Part shown: piece after piece, positions 1-5,478 of the stretch
How the letters are laid out: every line of letters starts with the position of its first letter
How positions within the stretch are numbered: position 1 is the first letter of the stretch
From: Dehalococcoidales bacterium
GTDB lineage: Bacteria > Chloroflexota > Dehalococcoidia > Dehalococcoidales > CSSed11-197
Length of the DNA stretch: 9,424 nucleotides
Direction of reading: 5' to 3'
NCBI GenBank assembly: GCA_028705415.1
Contig: JAQWDO010000026.1
Location: 1-9,424 of the forward strand
Notes under the pieces: generated by a model
Told to the model about the DNA's origin: nothing
Database searches by the model: none
Seen by the model: the letters and a program-made list of their open reading frames with translations, nothing else
Made by a program: the position numbers and the translations under genes

Positions 1-87
1 AAAAAGCTCACCCCGGAGATAGAAAAAGAGCTGAAAGAAGCGATTGAATCTTTCAAATCGACCTTTATGGTTGGTAAGAAGAAGTAA
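1..87 (+). CDS. atpA: ATP synthase F1 subunit alpha, C-terminal end (partial)
   Basis: Frame 1 reads 28 residues from the window edge to a TAA at 85-87. The peptide is rich in charged residues and ends in MVGKKK, like the extreme C-terminus of F1 alpha subunits (an E/K-rich helix followed by a short basic tail). The identification rests mainly on position: the gene directly upstream of atpG-atpD-atpC in F-type operons is atpA. The gap to the atpG start is 10 nt, and the atpA stop overlaps the atpG ribosome binding site. The body of the gene lies outside the window, so nothing can be said about catalytic residues. Confidence 0.85.
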   Translation, partial: KKLTPEIEKELKEAIESFKSTFMVGKKK

Positions 88-97
88 GGAAGAGCTT

Positions 98-994
98 TTG
101 GCAAACATTCGTTTAATTAAGCGGCGCATACGCAGTATTCAGAATACGGCTAAAATCACACGCGCCATGGAAATGGTAGCCGCTTCAAAGATGCGCAAGG
201 CACAGGAAAGAGGCCTTGCTGGCAGGCCGTATTCAAACAAGATGGTTGAAGTCATTGCTGATCTTACTCGTGCAACCAAAGCGACCGGAGGAAGCGCTCC
301 GCACCCGCTGCTGGATACTCGTGAAGAAGTAAAAAAGATCGCACTGGTGTTTATTTCACCTGACAGGGGCATGTGCGGCGGCCTGGTAAGCAACCTCAAC
401 CGTAAAGTCGGTCACTTTATCCTGGATAAAAAGCAACCGGTCCAAACGGTAGCTGTCGGGCGTAAAAGTGTTGATTTTCTCAGACGTACCGGACGCAATA
501 TATTGGCCGAGTTTACCAACCTGGGTGACCGGCCTTCTTTTGTAGAAACCCTGCCCATTTCACGCATTGTGCTTGATCAGTACTCCGATGGTGAAGTGGA
601 TGAAGTTTATATTGCTTACAGCCGGTTTGTGTCCACTGTGGCCCAATTACCGGTTATCGAAAAATTGTTGCCGGTTGATACGGCTCAATTCGAAAATGAA
701 GATAAATTAAAAACAGATGTTAGTGTTGTGGAGCATACCTACGAGCCGGATATTACCGGTGTTCTGAATGAACTGCTGCCTCGTTTTGTGGAGATGCGGA
801 TTTACCAGGTAATTCTGGAATCAATTGCCAGCGAACAATCAGCGCGCATGGTAGCCATGCGCAACGCGACCAGTAATGCTAAAGAACTGGTGGAGGATCT
901 CACACTTCAATATAATAAAGCACGCCAGGATGTAATCACCCGTGAATTGCTGGATATTACTGCCGGTAAAATGGCTTTAGAGCAGGAGAAATAA
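98..994 (+). CDS. atpG: ATP synthase F1 subunit gamma
   Basis: This is the central rotor shaft of F1, which turns inside the alpha3beta3 ring and couples proton flow in Fo to ATP synthesis at the membrane. The two family signatures are present. One is the N-terminal coiled-coil helix ANIRLIKRRIRSIQNT followed by AMEMVAASKMRKAQ. The other is the C-terminal helix containing MRNATSNAKELVEDLTL and YNKARQ. The Rossmann-like middle includes SPDRGMCGG. I choose the TTG at 98 because the protein then begins (M)ANIRLIKRR like its relatives, and AAGGAAG at 86-92 sits 5 nt upstream. A longer in-frame reading from 44 runs back inside atpA with unrelated residues and is not credible. The product is 298 aa, slightly longer than the usual 285-290. 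The stop is 3 nt before atpD. Confidence 0.97.
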   Translation: MANIRLIKRRIRSIQNTAKITRAMEMVAASKMRKAQERGLAGRPYSNKMVEVIADLTRATKATGGSAPHPLLDTREEVKKIALVFISPDRGMCGGLVSNLNRKVGHFILDKKQPVQTVAVGRKSVDFLRRTGRNILAEFTNLGDRPSFVETLPISRIVLDQYSDGEVDEVYIAYSRFVSTVAQLPVIEKLLPVDTAQFENEDKLKTDVSVVEHTYEPDITGVLNELLPRFVEMRIYQVILESIASEQSARMVAMRNATSNAKELVEDLTLQYNKARQDVITRELLDITAGKMALEQEK

Positions 995-997
995 CTT

Positions 998-2410
998 ATG
1001 GCAAATGAAAAAGCTGAGGCTTTAAAAGGAAAAGTTGTACAGGTAATCGGTTCGGTTGTTGATGTCGAATTTCCATCAGACCAGATGCCGGCACTATTTA
1101 ACGCATTAAAAATCGATACCGGAGAATTAAAACTCAACCTTGAAGTGCAAAGCCATATAGGCAATGGCTGGGTCAGGTGCCTTTCTCTTGATCCGACCGA
1201 TGGGCTGGCACGGGGAGCTGAAGTTATAGATACCGGTGCCCCTATCAGTGTTCCGGTTGGTGAAGCCACTTTGGGGAGGATCTTTAACGTAACCGGCACT
1301 CCGCTGGATGACTATGGTGAAGTTAAGGCCAAGGACTACTGGCCGATTCATCAAGACGCGCCCACCTTCAAGGAACAGCAGTCTACAGTGCAGATGTTTG
1401 AAACCGGGATCAAGGTTATTGATCTCGTTACGCCCTTTGCCAAGGGTGGCAAAGCCGGACTTCTTGGTGGTGCCGGTGTAGGCAAAACGGTTATCATCCA
1501 GGAGCTTATTCGTAATATCGCAACCGAGCATGGTGGCTATTCCGTGTTTGCCGGTGTTGGTGAGCGTGCCCGTGAAGGGAACGACCTGTGGCATGAAATG
1601 CAGGACTCCGGTGTTATCGAAAAAACCTGTCTGGTATTCGGGCAGATGAATGAACTTCCGGCAGTACGCCTTCGTGTTGCTCTTACCGCGCTTACAATGG
1701 CCGAGTATTTCCGTGAAGTAGGGCGCCAGGACGTTCTTCTTTTTATCGACAATATTTACCGCTATACGCTGGCTGGTATGGAAGTCTCGGCTCTTCTTGG
1801 CCGCATGCCATCGGCAGTAGGTTATCAGCCGACACTGGCAACTGAAATGGGTGAACTGCAGGAGCGCATTACTTCTACCAAGAATGGTTCCATTACATCA
1901 TTCCAGGCAATCTATGTTCCTGCTGATGACTACACCGACCCCGGTGTGGTGGCAACCTTCGGGCATCTTGACTCGGTTATTGCTCTGGAAAGATCACTGG
2001 CAGAGCAGGCGCTTTATCCGGCAGTCGATCCACTGGCTTCAACGTCTCGCATTCTGGCACCTGAAAATGTTGGAGCAGAGCATTACCAGGTTGCGCGCGA
2101 TGTACAGAAAGTATTACAACGCTACAAGGACCTTCAGGATGTTATTGCCATTCTTGGCATTGAGGAGCTCAGCGAGGAAGATAAGCAGATTGTGGCCCGC
2201 GCCCGTAAGATCCAGCGCTTTCTGACACAACCGTTCTTTGTTGGTGAAGTATTCACCGGCAGATCGGGGAAATATGTTCCGATATCTGAAACAGTGCGAG
2301 GTTTCAAGGAAATCCTGGAAGGCAGGCATGACGATCTTCCCGAACAGGCTTTCTATATGGTTGGTTCAATTGACGAAGCAGTAGAGGCGGCCAGGAAGCT
2401 GGCCGAATAG
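998..2410 (+). CDS. atpD: ATP synthase F1 subunit beta (catalytic)
   Basis: This is the catalytic beta subunit of F1 (ATP synthesis and hydrolysis), 470 aa, a normal length. In order: the N-terminal beta-barrel (about 10-85); the Walker A loop GGAGVGKT at 157-164 with the catalytic Lys and Thr; GERAREG at 188-194 with the catalytic Glu 189; Walker B LLFIDN at 247-252 followed by IYRYTLAG; the ALLGRMPSAVGYQPTLA stretch at 265-281; the adenine-pocket YPAVDP at 340-345; and the C-terminal helical domain. AGGAG at 984-988 lies 9 nt before the ATG. Three conserved spots are altered. MNELPAVR (217-224) stands where most relatives have MNEPPGxR. GERAREG replaces GERTREG. EELSEED (389-395) replaces the DELSEED loop that contacts gamma. 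Catalytic residues are intact, so the subunit should be active. It lies between atpG and atpC in the standard order. Confidence 0.98.
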   Translation: MANEKAEALKGKVVQVIGSVVDVEFPSDQMPALFNALKIDTGELKLNLEVQSHIGNGWVRCLSLDPTDGLARGAEVIDTGAPISVPVGEATLGRIFNVTGTPLDDYGEVKAKDYWPIHQDAPTFKEQQSTVQMFETGIKVIDLVTPFAKGGKAGLLGGAGVGKTVIIQELIRNIATEHGGYSVFAGVGERAREGNDLWHEMQDSGVIEKTCLVFGQMNELPAVRLRVALTALTMAEYFREVGRQDVLLFIDNIYRYTLAGMEVSALLGRMPSAVGYQPTLATEMGELQERITSTKNGSITSFQAIYVPADDYTDPGVVATFGHLDSVIALERSLAEQALYPAVDPLASTSRILAPENVGAEHYQVARDVQKVLQRYKDLQDVIAILGIEELSEEDKQIVARARKIQRFLTQPFFVGEVFTGRSGKYVPISETVRGFKEILEGRHDDLPEQAFYMVGSIDEAVEAARKLAE

Positions 2411-2419
2411 GCACAGGCT

Positions 2420-2842
2420 ATGTCAAAAATTAAACTGGATATAGTTACTCCCGAAGAAGCAGTATTCTCGGAAGAAGTAGATATGCTGGTTGCTCCAGGT
2501 ATCGAAGGTCAGCTGGGAATACTACCCCATCATGCTCCCTTGATGACCGTACTGGGAATCGGAGAACTGATTATTCGCAATGGAAATGATGAACAGTATC
2601 TGGCCATCGGTGGCGGTTATCTCGAAGTTCAGCCGGATAGAATAATTGTTCTTGCCGATGTGGCGGAAAGAGCTGAAGATATTGATATTGCCCGGGCAGA
2701 AGCTGCCAAAGTCAAGGCTCAACAGAGCATGGCTGAAAAGCCATCAGGAATGGACGCGGCACAAGCAGAAGCCGCCCTCAAACGTTCGCTGGTAAGGTTG
2801 AAGGTAGCTACCAGACGGAGAAAGCGTTACCAGGAAAGATAG
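2420..2842 (+). CDS. atpC: ATP synthase F1 subunit epsilon
   Basis: This is the small rotor subunit that binds gamma and the c-ring and can hold back ATP hydrolysis by extending its C-terminal helices. It has 140 aa, within the family range. The N-terminal beta-sandwich (about 1-85) shows the typical VAPGIEGQLGILPHHAPL and the GGGYLEV turn. The C-terminal helical hairpin (about 86-140) is Ala/Glu/Lys rich and ends in a very basic TRRRKRYQER. Residues 88-93, IDIARA, match the I(L)DxxRA motif described for ATP-binding epsilon subunits of Bacillus, so ATP-sensed inhibition is possible (inference). The ATG is 9 nt after the atpD stop with only a weak purine stretch before it, so translation may depend on coupling. 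An intrinsic terminator follows at once. Confidence 0.96.
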   Translation: MSKIKLDIVTPEEAVFSEEVDMLVAPGIEGQLGILPHHAPLMTVLGIGELIIRNGNDEQYLAIGGGYLEVQPDRIIVLADVAERAEDIDIARAEAAKVKAQQSMAEKPSGMDAAQAEAALKRSLVRLKVATRRRKRYQER

Positions 2843-2845
2843 CGA

Positions 2846-2871
2846 AAAAGCCCGGCTTGTGCCGGGCTTTT
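2846..2871 (+). terminator. Intrinsic terminator of the atp operon
   Basis: An 11-bp perfect stem (AAAAGCCCGGC, loop TTGT, GCCGGGCTTTT) begins 3 nt after the atpC stop. Its T-rich 3' arm continues into ATTTTG. The GC-rich core plus U tract is the textbook rho-independent form. Because the stem starts with A's, it could also act weakly on leftward transcripts. Confidence 0.93.
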
Positions 2872-2901
2872 ATTTTGCTGTTTATGATTCAGAACTATAC
2901 T

Positions 2902-2969
2902 CCGTAAAAGCAAAAACCCTCCCTTAAACTCATTGGCTGAGTTTTAAAAAGGGGGGTTTGCTTTTACGG
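2902..2969. terminator. Long imperfect palindrome between convergent operons, probable bidirectional terminator
   Basis: The left arm 2902-2932 (CCGTAAAAGCAAA through ACTCA) is nearly the reverse complement of the right arm 2938-2969, leaving a 5-base loop TTGGC. The outer 13 bp and the 7 bp nearest the loop (TGAGTTT) match exactly. The middle pairs a CCCTCCC block with a GGGGGG block and has small mismatches or bulges. Read leftward, the inner hairpin ends in TTTTTGCTTTT, and read rightward in GGGGGGTTTGCTTTT, so either strand gives a stem with a U-rich tail. It begins 20 nt from the khpA stop and suits termination of rpsP-khpA, with back-up for atp. It is longer than a terminator needs to be, and a palindromic repeat family is the alternative. 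Confidence 0.75.
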
Positions 2970-2989
2970 TTTAAGCCCGGATTATTCTT

Positions 2990-3220
2990 CTAGATAATTT
3001 CCAGAGAGGCTTTGGTTCCGGCCTTGGCTGCTTTTACCCGGATGAGGGTTCGCATGGCCTGGGCGATGCGCCCTTGTTTGCCAATTATGCGCCCTTTATC
3101 TTCATCGGCAACCTGGAGTTTAAGAACGATGCCGTTCTCCTCACTTGTTTCCTCAGTAACCACCACGTCATCGGGTGCATTTACCAGTGATTTTGCGATG
3201 AATTCAACTAGTTCCTTCAT
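2990..3220 (-). CDS. khpA: KH-domain RNA-binding protein KhpA (YlqC family)
   Basis: A 76-aa single-KH-domain protein. Small proteins of this family bind RNA in the cytoplasm, often together with KhpB/Jag, and affect cell size, division and small-RNA biology in Gram-positive bacteria (family knowledge). The fold is visible: an N-terminal helix (MKELVEFIAKSLV), an acidic variable stretch, a beta strand GIVLKLQVADED, then the signature GRIIGKQGRIAQAMRTLI with the GxxG loop GKQG at 47-50, and a last strand ASLEII. The ATG follows AGGAGT with good spacing and is only 2 nt past the rpsP stop, so the two are co-transcribed. This rpsP-khpA pairing is widespread. Here rimM and trmD, which often follow, are absent, because the operon ends against atp. 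Confidence 0.94.
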   Translation of the reverse strand: MKELVEFIAKSLVNAPDDVVVTEETSEENGIVLKLQVADEDKGRIIGKQGRIAQAMRTLIRVKAAKAGTKASLEII

Positions 3221-3222
3221 GG

Positions 3223-3486
3223 TTACTCCTTTGCTGACTTGATCTTATCCATAATGCCGGCCTTGGTCAGCAACCTGGCGGCGGTAGCAGTCGGCTGAGC
3301 CCCTTGCCTGAGCCATTTTAGGGCAGCCTCTTCTTCAACATTGAAGGTTTCCGGCTGCGTAAGGGGATTATAAAAACCAATTATCTCAATAAAGGCACCG
3401 TTGCGGGGTGACTGGCTATCAGCCACTACCAGACGGTAGCTGGGTTTTTTGGGTGCACCAATTCTTCTTAACCTGATTTTTACCAC
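3223..3486 (-). CDS. rpsP: 30S ribosomal protein S16
   Basis: S16 is a structural and assembly protein of the small ribosomal subunit that binds 16S rRNA. The 87-aa product shows the whole family pattern: VKIRLRRIGAPKKPSYRLVV at the N-terminus, then ADSQSPRNGAFIEIIGFYNP, and the C-terminal ALKWLRQGAQPTATAARLL helix region. The start is GTG at 3486-3484. A strong Shine-Dalgarno AAGGAGG (plus positions 3491-3497) lies 4 nt ahead, and the protein then starts at the expected residue. It is first in a two-gene leftward operon with khpA and has its own promoter. Confidence 0.97.
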   Translation of the reverse strand: MVKIRLRRIGAPKKPSYRLVVADSQSPRNGAFIEIIGFYNPLTQPETFNVEEEAALKWLRQGAQPTATAARLLTKAGIMDKIKSAKE

Positions 3487-3508
3487 GTTTCCTCCTTATC
3501 AGGTGATA

Positions 3509-3537
3509 ATTATGACTCATTACGCATTGTCTGTCAA
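3509..3537 (-). promoter_or_regulatory. sigma-70 type promoter of rpsP-khpA
   Basis: On the minus strand, TTGACA (plus 3532-3537) is separated by exactly 17 nt from CATAAT (plus 3509-3514). This is a near-consensus housekeeping promoter. Transcription would begin near plus 3502, leaving a leader of only about 16 nt before the GTG, just enough for the ribosome binding site. The same -10 sequence and spacing recur in the tRNA-Ser promoter further right. Confidence 0.85.
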
Positions 3538-3553
3538 TACCGATTAACATAAT
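3527..3553 (+). promoter_or_regulatory. Possible rightward promoter for nfi, overlapping the rpsP -35
   Basis: TTGTCT (3527-3532) and CATAAT (3548-3553) are spaced 15 nt, shorter than ideal. TATAGT at 3553-3558 with a 20-nt spacing is an alternative -10. The -35 shares a base with the leftward rpsP -35 inside ATTGTCTGTCAAT, so the two promoters would compete for polymerase. Transcripts would start near 3560, just before the inverted repeat of the nfi leader. The match is weak. Confidence 0.3.
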
Positions 3554-3561
3554 ATAGTCTT

Positions 3562-3633
3562 AAAAAGCCTGAAATACTTAACGGATTGCAGTCCCTGATA
3601 ATTTGAAAAACGGGTTTTGGATTCAGGCTTTTT
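3562..3633 (+). other. Structured nfi leader: 12-bp inverted repeat ending in a T run
   Basis: AAAAAGCCTGAA (3562-3573) is repeated as its exact reverse complement TTCAGGCTTTTT (3622-3633), 48 nt apart. The space between holds smaller dyads, GGATTGCAGTCC (3583-3594) and AAAAACGGGTTTT (3606-3618). The 3' arm ends in five T's, so pairing of the arms would make a terminator-like structure 26 nt before the nfi ATG. This could be an attenuator, or a terminator with an unusually large branched loop. I recognise no known riboswitch class in it. Confidence 0.5.
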
Positions 3634-3659
3634 GTGCATTGTTGCCCGGGACGAGCTGG

Positions 3660-4343
3660 ATGTATAATTCATTGGTGGCAGACGCAAATATCCCTTTGGG
3701 ACAAGTATCTCCTGCTGGAGCAGTAGCTCTTCAGAAAGAACTGGCCTCCCGGGTGATACGGTCCGGCCGGTGTAGCCAGGCAAGATATATTGCTGGAATA
3801 GATGTTTCATTCCCTTTCGGTGGTGGAGAAGCAACAGCGGCAGTGGTAGTACTCGATTATCCAGGATTGAATGTGGTAGAGGTTTCCAGGAGCCGGGCTT
3901 CGGCAAGCTTCCCTTATATTCCCGGTTTGCTGTCATTTCGTGAACTGCCGCTGGCCCTGAAAGCTTTTGATGGCCTCAAAATCAGCCCTGATCTGGTGAT
4001 TATAGACGGGCACGGAGTTGCTCATCCGCGGCGGATGGGAATTGCCTGCCACTTCGGATTGTATGTTGATATGCCGGTAATTGGCTGTGCCAAGTCCCGG
4101 CTTTGCGGTACATACCTTGAACCGGATACAATAAAAGGTAGCAAGTCAAGCCTTGTTGAGGGTGGCGAAGTAATCGGAACGGTTCTTTGTACCCGGCAGG
4201 ATGTGCGCCCGGTTTTTGTATCGGTTGGAAACCGGATTGAACTGGAAAGTGCGGAGGAATGGGTATCAGGTACCTGTTCGAAATATCGCTTGCCGGAACC
4301 GGTAAGGAAAGCTCACATGGCAGCCGGTTTGCCGGGAGCATAG
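3660..4343 (+). CDS. nfi: Endonuclease V (deoxyinosine-specific nuclease)
   Basis: Endonuclease V repairs deaminated adenine: it nicks DNA at the second phosphodiester bond 3' of deoxyinosine, using Mg2+. The 227-aa product carries every active-site motif of the family, numbered from the chosen ATG: GIDVSF with metal-binding Asp 48; FPYIPG with the wedge Tyr 86; SFRE with Glu 95; IDGHG with Asp 116; AHPRR with His 122; and AKSRL with Lys 145. The C-terminal half shows PVFVSVGNRIEL and the final YRLPEPVRKAHMAAG. The ATG at 3660 gives a normal N-terminus. The frame is open to a TTG at 3603, but that would add 19 residues overlapping the leader hairpin. A GTG at 3675 is also possible. No strong ribosome binding site decides between them. 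It is the first gene of the nfi-prfB-peptidase-lipoprotein operon. Confidence 0.95.
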   Translation: MYNSLVADANIPLGQVSPAGAVALQKELASRVIRSGRCSQARYIAGIDVSFPFGGGEATAAVVVLDYPGLNVVEVSRSRASASFPYIPGLLSFRELPLALKAFDGLKISPDLVIIDGHGVAHPRRMGIACHFGLYVDMPVIGCAKSRLCGTYLEPDTIKGSKSSLVEGGEVIGTVLCTRQDVRPVFVSVGNRIELESAEEWVSGTCSKYRLPEPVRKAHMAAGLPGA

Positions 4344-4370
4344 AACAATTGCGAGGAGAAAATAAAGCTG

Positions 4371-5475
4371 GTGTCGGAATTAACTGATAAACTTGTTGAG
4401 TTGAAAGAGCGTGTAGCACAAGCAGGGGTGCGACTTTGACTCGGATAACAAGAAAAAAGAAATAGCTCTGCTTGAAAAGGCTTCTCTCGAAGCTGATTTC
4501 TGGCAGGATACGCAAAAAGCTAAAAAAGTCATGCAGGAACTGGCCGTGGCAAAATCGGATGTGGCCAGGATCGATGGGTTGAAAAAACAACTCCTGGATA
4601 TAGAAGAGCTGCTGACTCTTGAAGCTGATAACCATCCTTCTCTGGAAGAGGATCTGGCTGGCGAGCTTGAAGGAGCAGAAAACGAGATTCAAAAGCTGGA
4701 ATTCGAGCTTTCATTTTCCGGCACTTACGATCGTCACTCTGCAGTTCTTTATCTGCATGCCGGAGCTGGAGGAACGGAATCCCAGGATTGGGCGGAGATG
4801 CTGATGCGTATGTATCTGCGCTGGGCGGAAAAAAAAGGATATAAAGCCGGGGTGCTGGACATATCTCCCGGGGACGAAGCCGGGATCAAAAGCGCCACAG
4901 TTGAGATCAACGGCAACCTTGCCTATGGATATCTAAAATCAGAACACGGGGTTCACCGTCTGGTGCGCCTCTCTCCGTTTGATTTTGATCATGGGAGGCA
5001 TACCTCTTTTGCTCTGGTGGAAGTGCTCCCGGAAGCCGAAGAAGGGGATATCGATATTACCTTGAACCCCGATGATCTGAAAATTGATACCTTCCGCTCT
5101 TCCGGGCCTGGCGGGCAAAATATGCAAAAAGTAAGCTCGGCGGTACGTGTTACACATCTCCCTACCGGGATTGTGGTTTCCTGTCAGAGTGAACGTTCAC
5201 AGTATATGAACAAGGAAACGGCTTTCAGGATACTGAGGGCTCGGTTGCTCAAGCTGGAAATTGCCAGGCGGCAGGAAGAGATGGAGCGCATAAAAGGGGA
5301 AGCAATTTCGGCTGCCTGGGGGAACCAGATACGGAGTTATATTCTCCATCCGTATAAAATGGTTAAAGACCACCGTATAGACTTCCAGATGAACAATCCT
5401 GAAGCAGTATTGGAAGGAGAACTGGACGAACTGATTACTGCCTATCTCAGGTCGGGTTATGAGGGTGAGGGTTAA
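4371..5475 (+). CDS. prfB: Peptide chain release factor 2, expressed by programmed +1 frameshift
   Basis: RF2 recognises UAA and UGA in the ribosomal A site and triggers peptide release. The first 22 codons run from GTG 4371 to CTT at 4434-4436 and meet TGA at 4437-4439. Skipping T4437 continues with GAC in the +1 frame and gives a product of about 367 aa, normal for RF2. The stop-recognition motif SPF falls at about 201-203 and the catalytic GGQ at about 247-249, inside SSGPGGQNMQKVSSAV. HAGAGGTESQDWAEML is also typical. The start lies in the same frame as the nfi TAG, so it must fall within 4344-4373. GTG 4371 (or CTG 4368) follows GAGGAG at 4353-4358. The downstream frame has stops at 4402 and 4414 and no upstream start, so the shift is required. 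The gene follows nfi by 27 nt and overlaps the peptidase gene by 17 nt. Confidence 0.97.
4424..4440 (+). promoter_or_regulatory. prfB programmed +1 frameshift site
   Basis: The slippery sequence CTT TGA C (4434-4440) is preceded by AGGGGTG (4424-4430), which can pair with the anti-Shine-Dalgarno of 16S rRNA, three bases ahead of CTT. This is the well-known autoregulatory device of bacterial RF2: when RF2 is scarce, termination at TGA is slow, tRNA-Leu slips from CTT to TTT, and full-length RF2 is made. The stimulator core lies about one base further from the slip codon than the E. coli AGGGGG-TAT-CTT arrangement. Confidence 0.95.
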
Positions 5476-5478
5476 GGG
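5454..5478 (+). other. Potential G-quadruplex over the prfB stop and peptidase start
   Basis: Four GGG runs (5454-5456, 5463-5465, 5469-5471, 5476-5478) are separated by loops of 6, 3 and 4 bases, which fits the G3+N1-7 pattern. They lie on the coding strand, so the mRNA could fold. The peptidase ATG (5459-5461) falls in the first loop and the prfB TAA in the last. Chance is possible because the runs also encode Gly/Glu and Val/Arg/Gly codons. Confidence 0.4.

Noticed and set aside
44..97. Longer AtpG reading from 44
   Set aside because: It would overlap the end of atpA by 44 nt and add residues unlike the family. TTG 98 has a good ribosome binding site and the expected N-terminus.
3562..3633. 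The nfi leader inverted repeat as a MITE or insertion remnant
   Set aside because: No target-site duplication flanks the arms, and the T run plus position before nfi fits an RNA structure better.
3603..3659. Longer endonuclease V starting at TTG 3603
   Set aside because: The extra 19 residues do not resemble the family N-terminus, there is no ribosome binding site, and the stretch overlaps the leader inverted repeat.
4437..4439. In-frame TGA in prfB as a pseudogene mark or as a selenocysteine codon
   Set aside because: The context is the canonical RF2 slip site with CTT before and C after, and the +1 frame continues a full-length RF2 with all motifs. No selenocysteine is known at this position.
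4000..4692. 230-codon minus-strand frame across nfi and prfB
   Set aside because: It is a shadow of two real genes on the plus strand, and the translation is of low complexity with no motifs.
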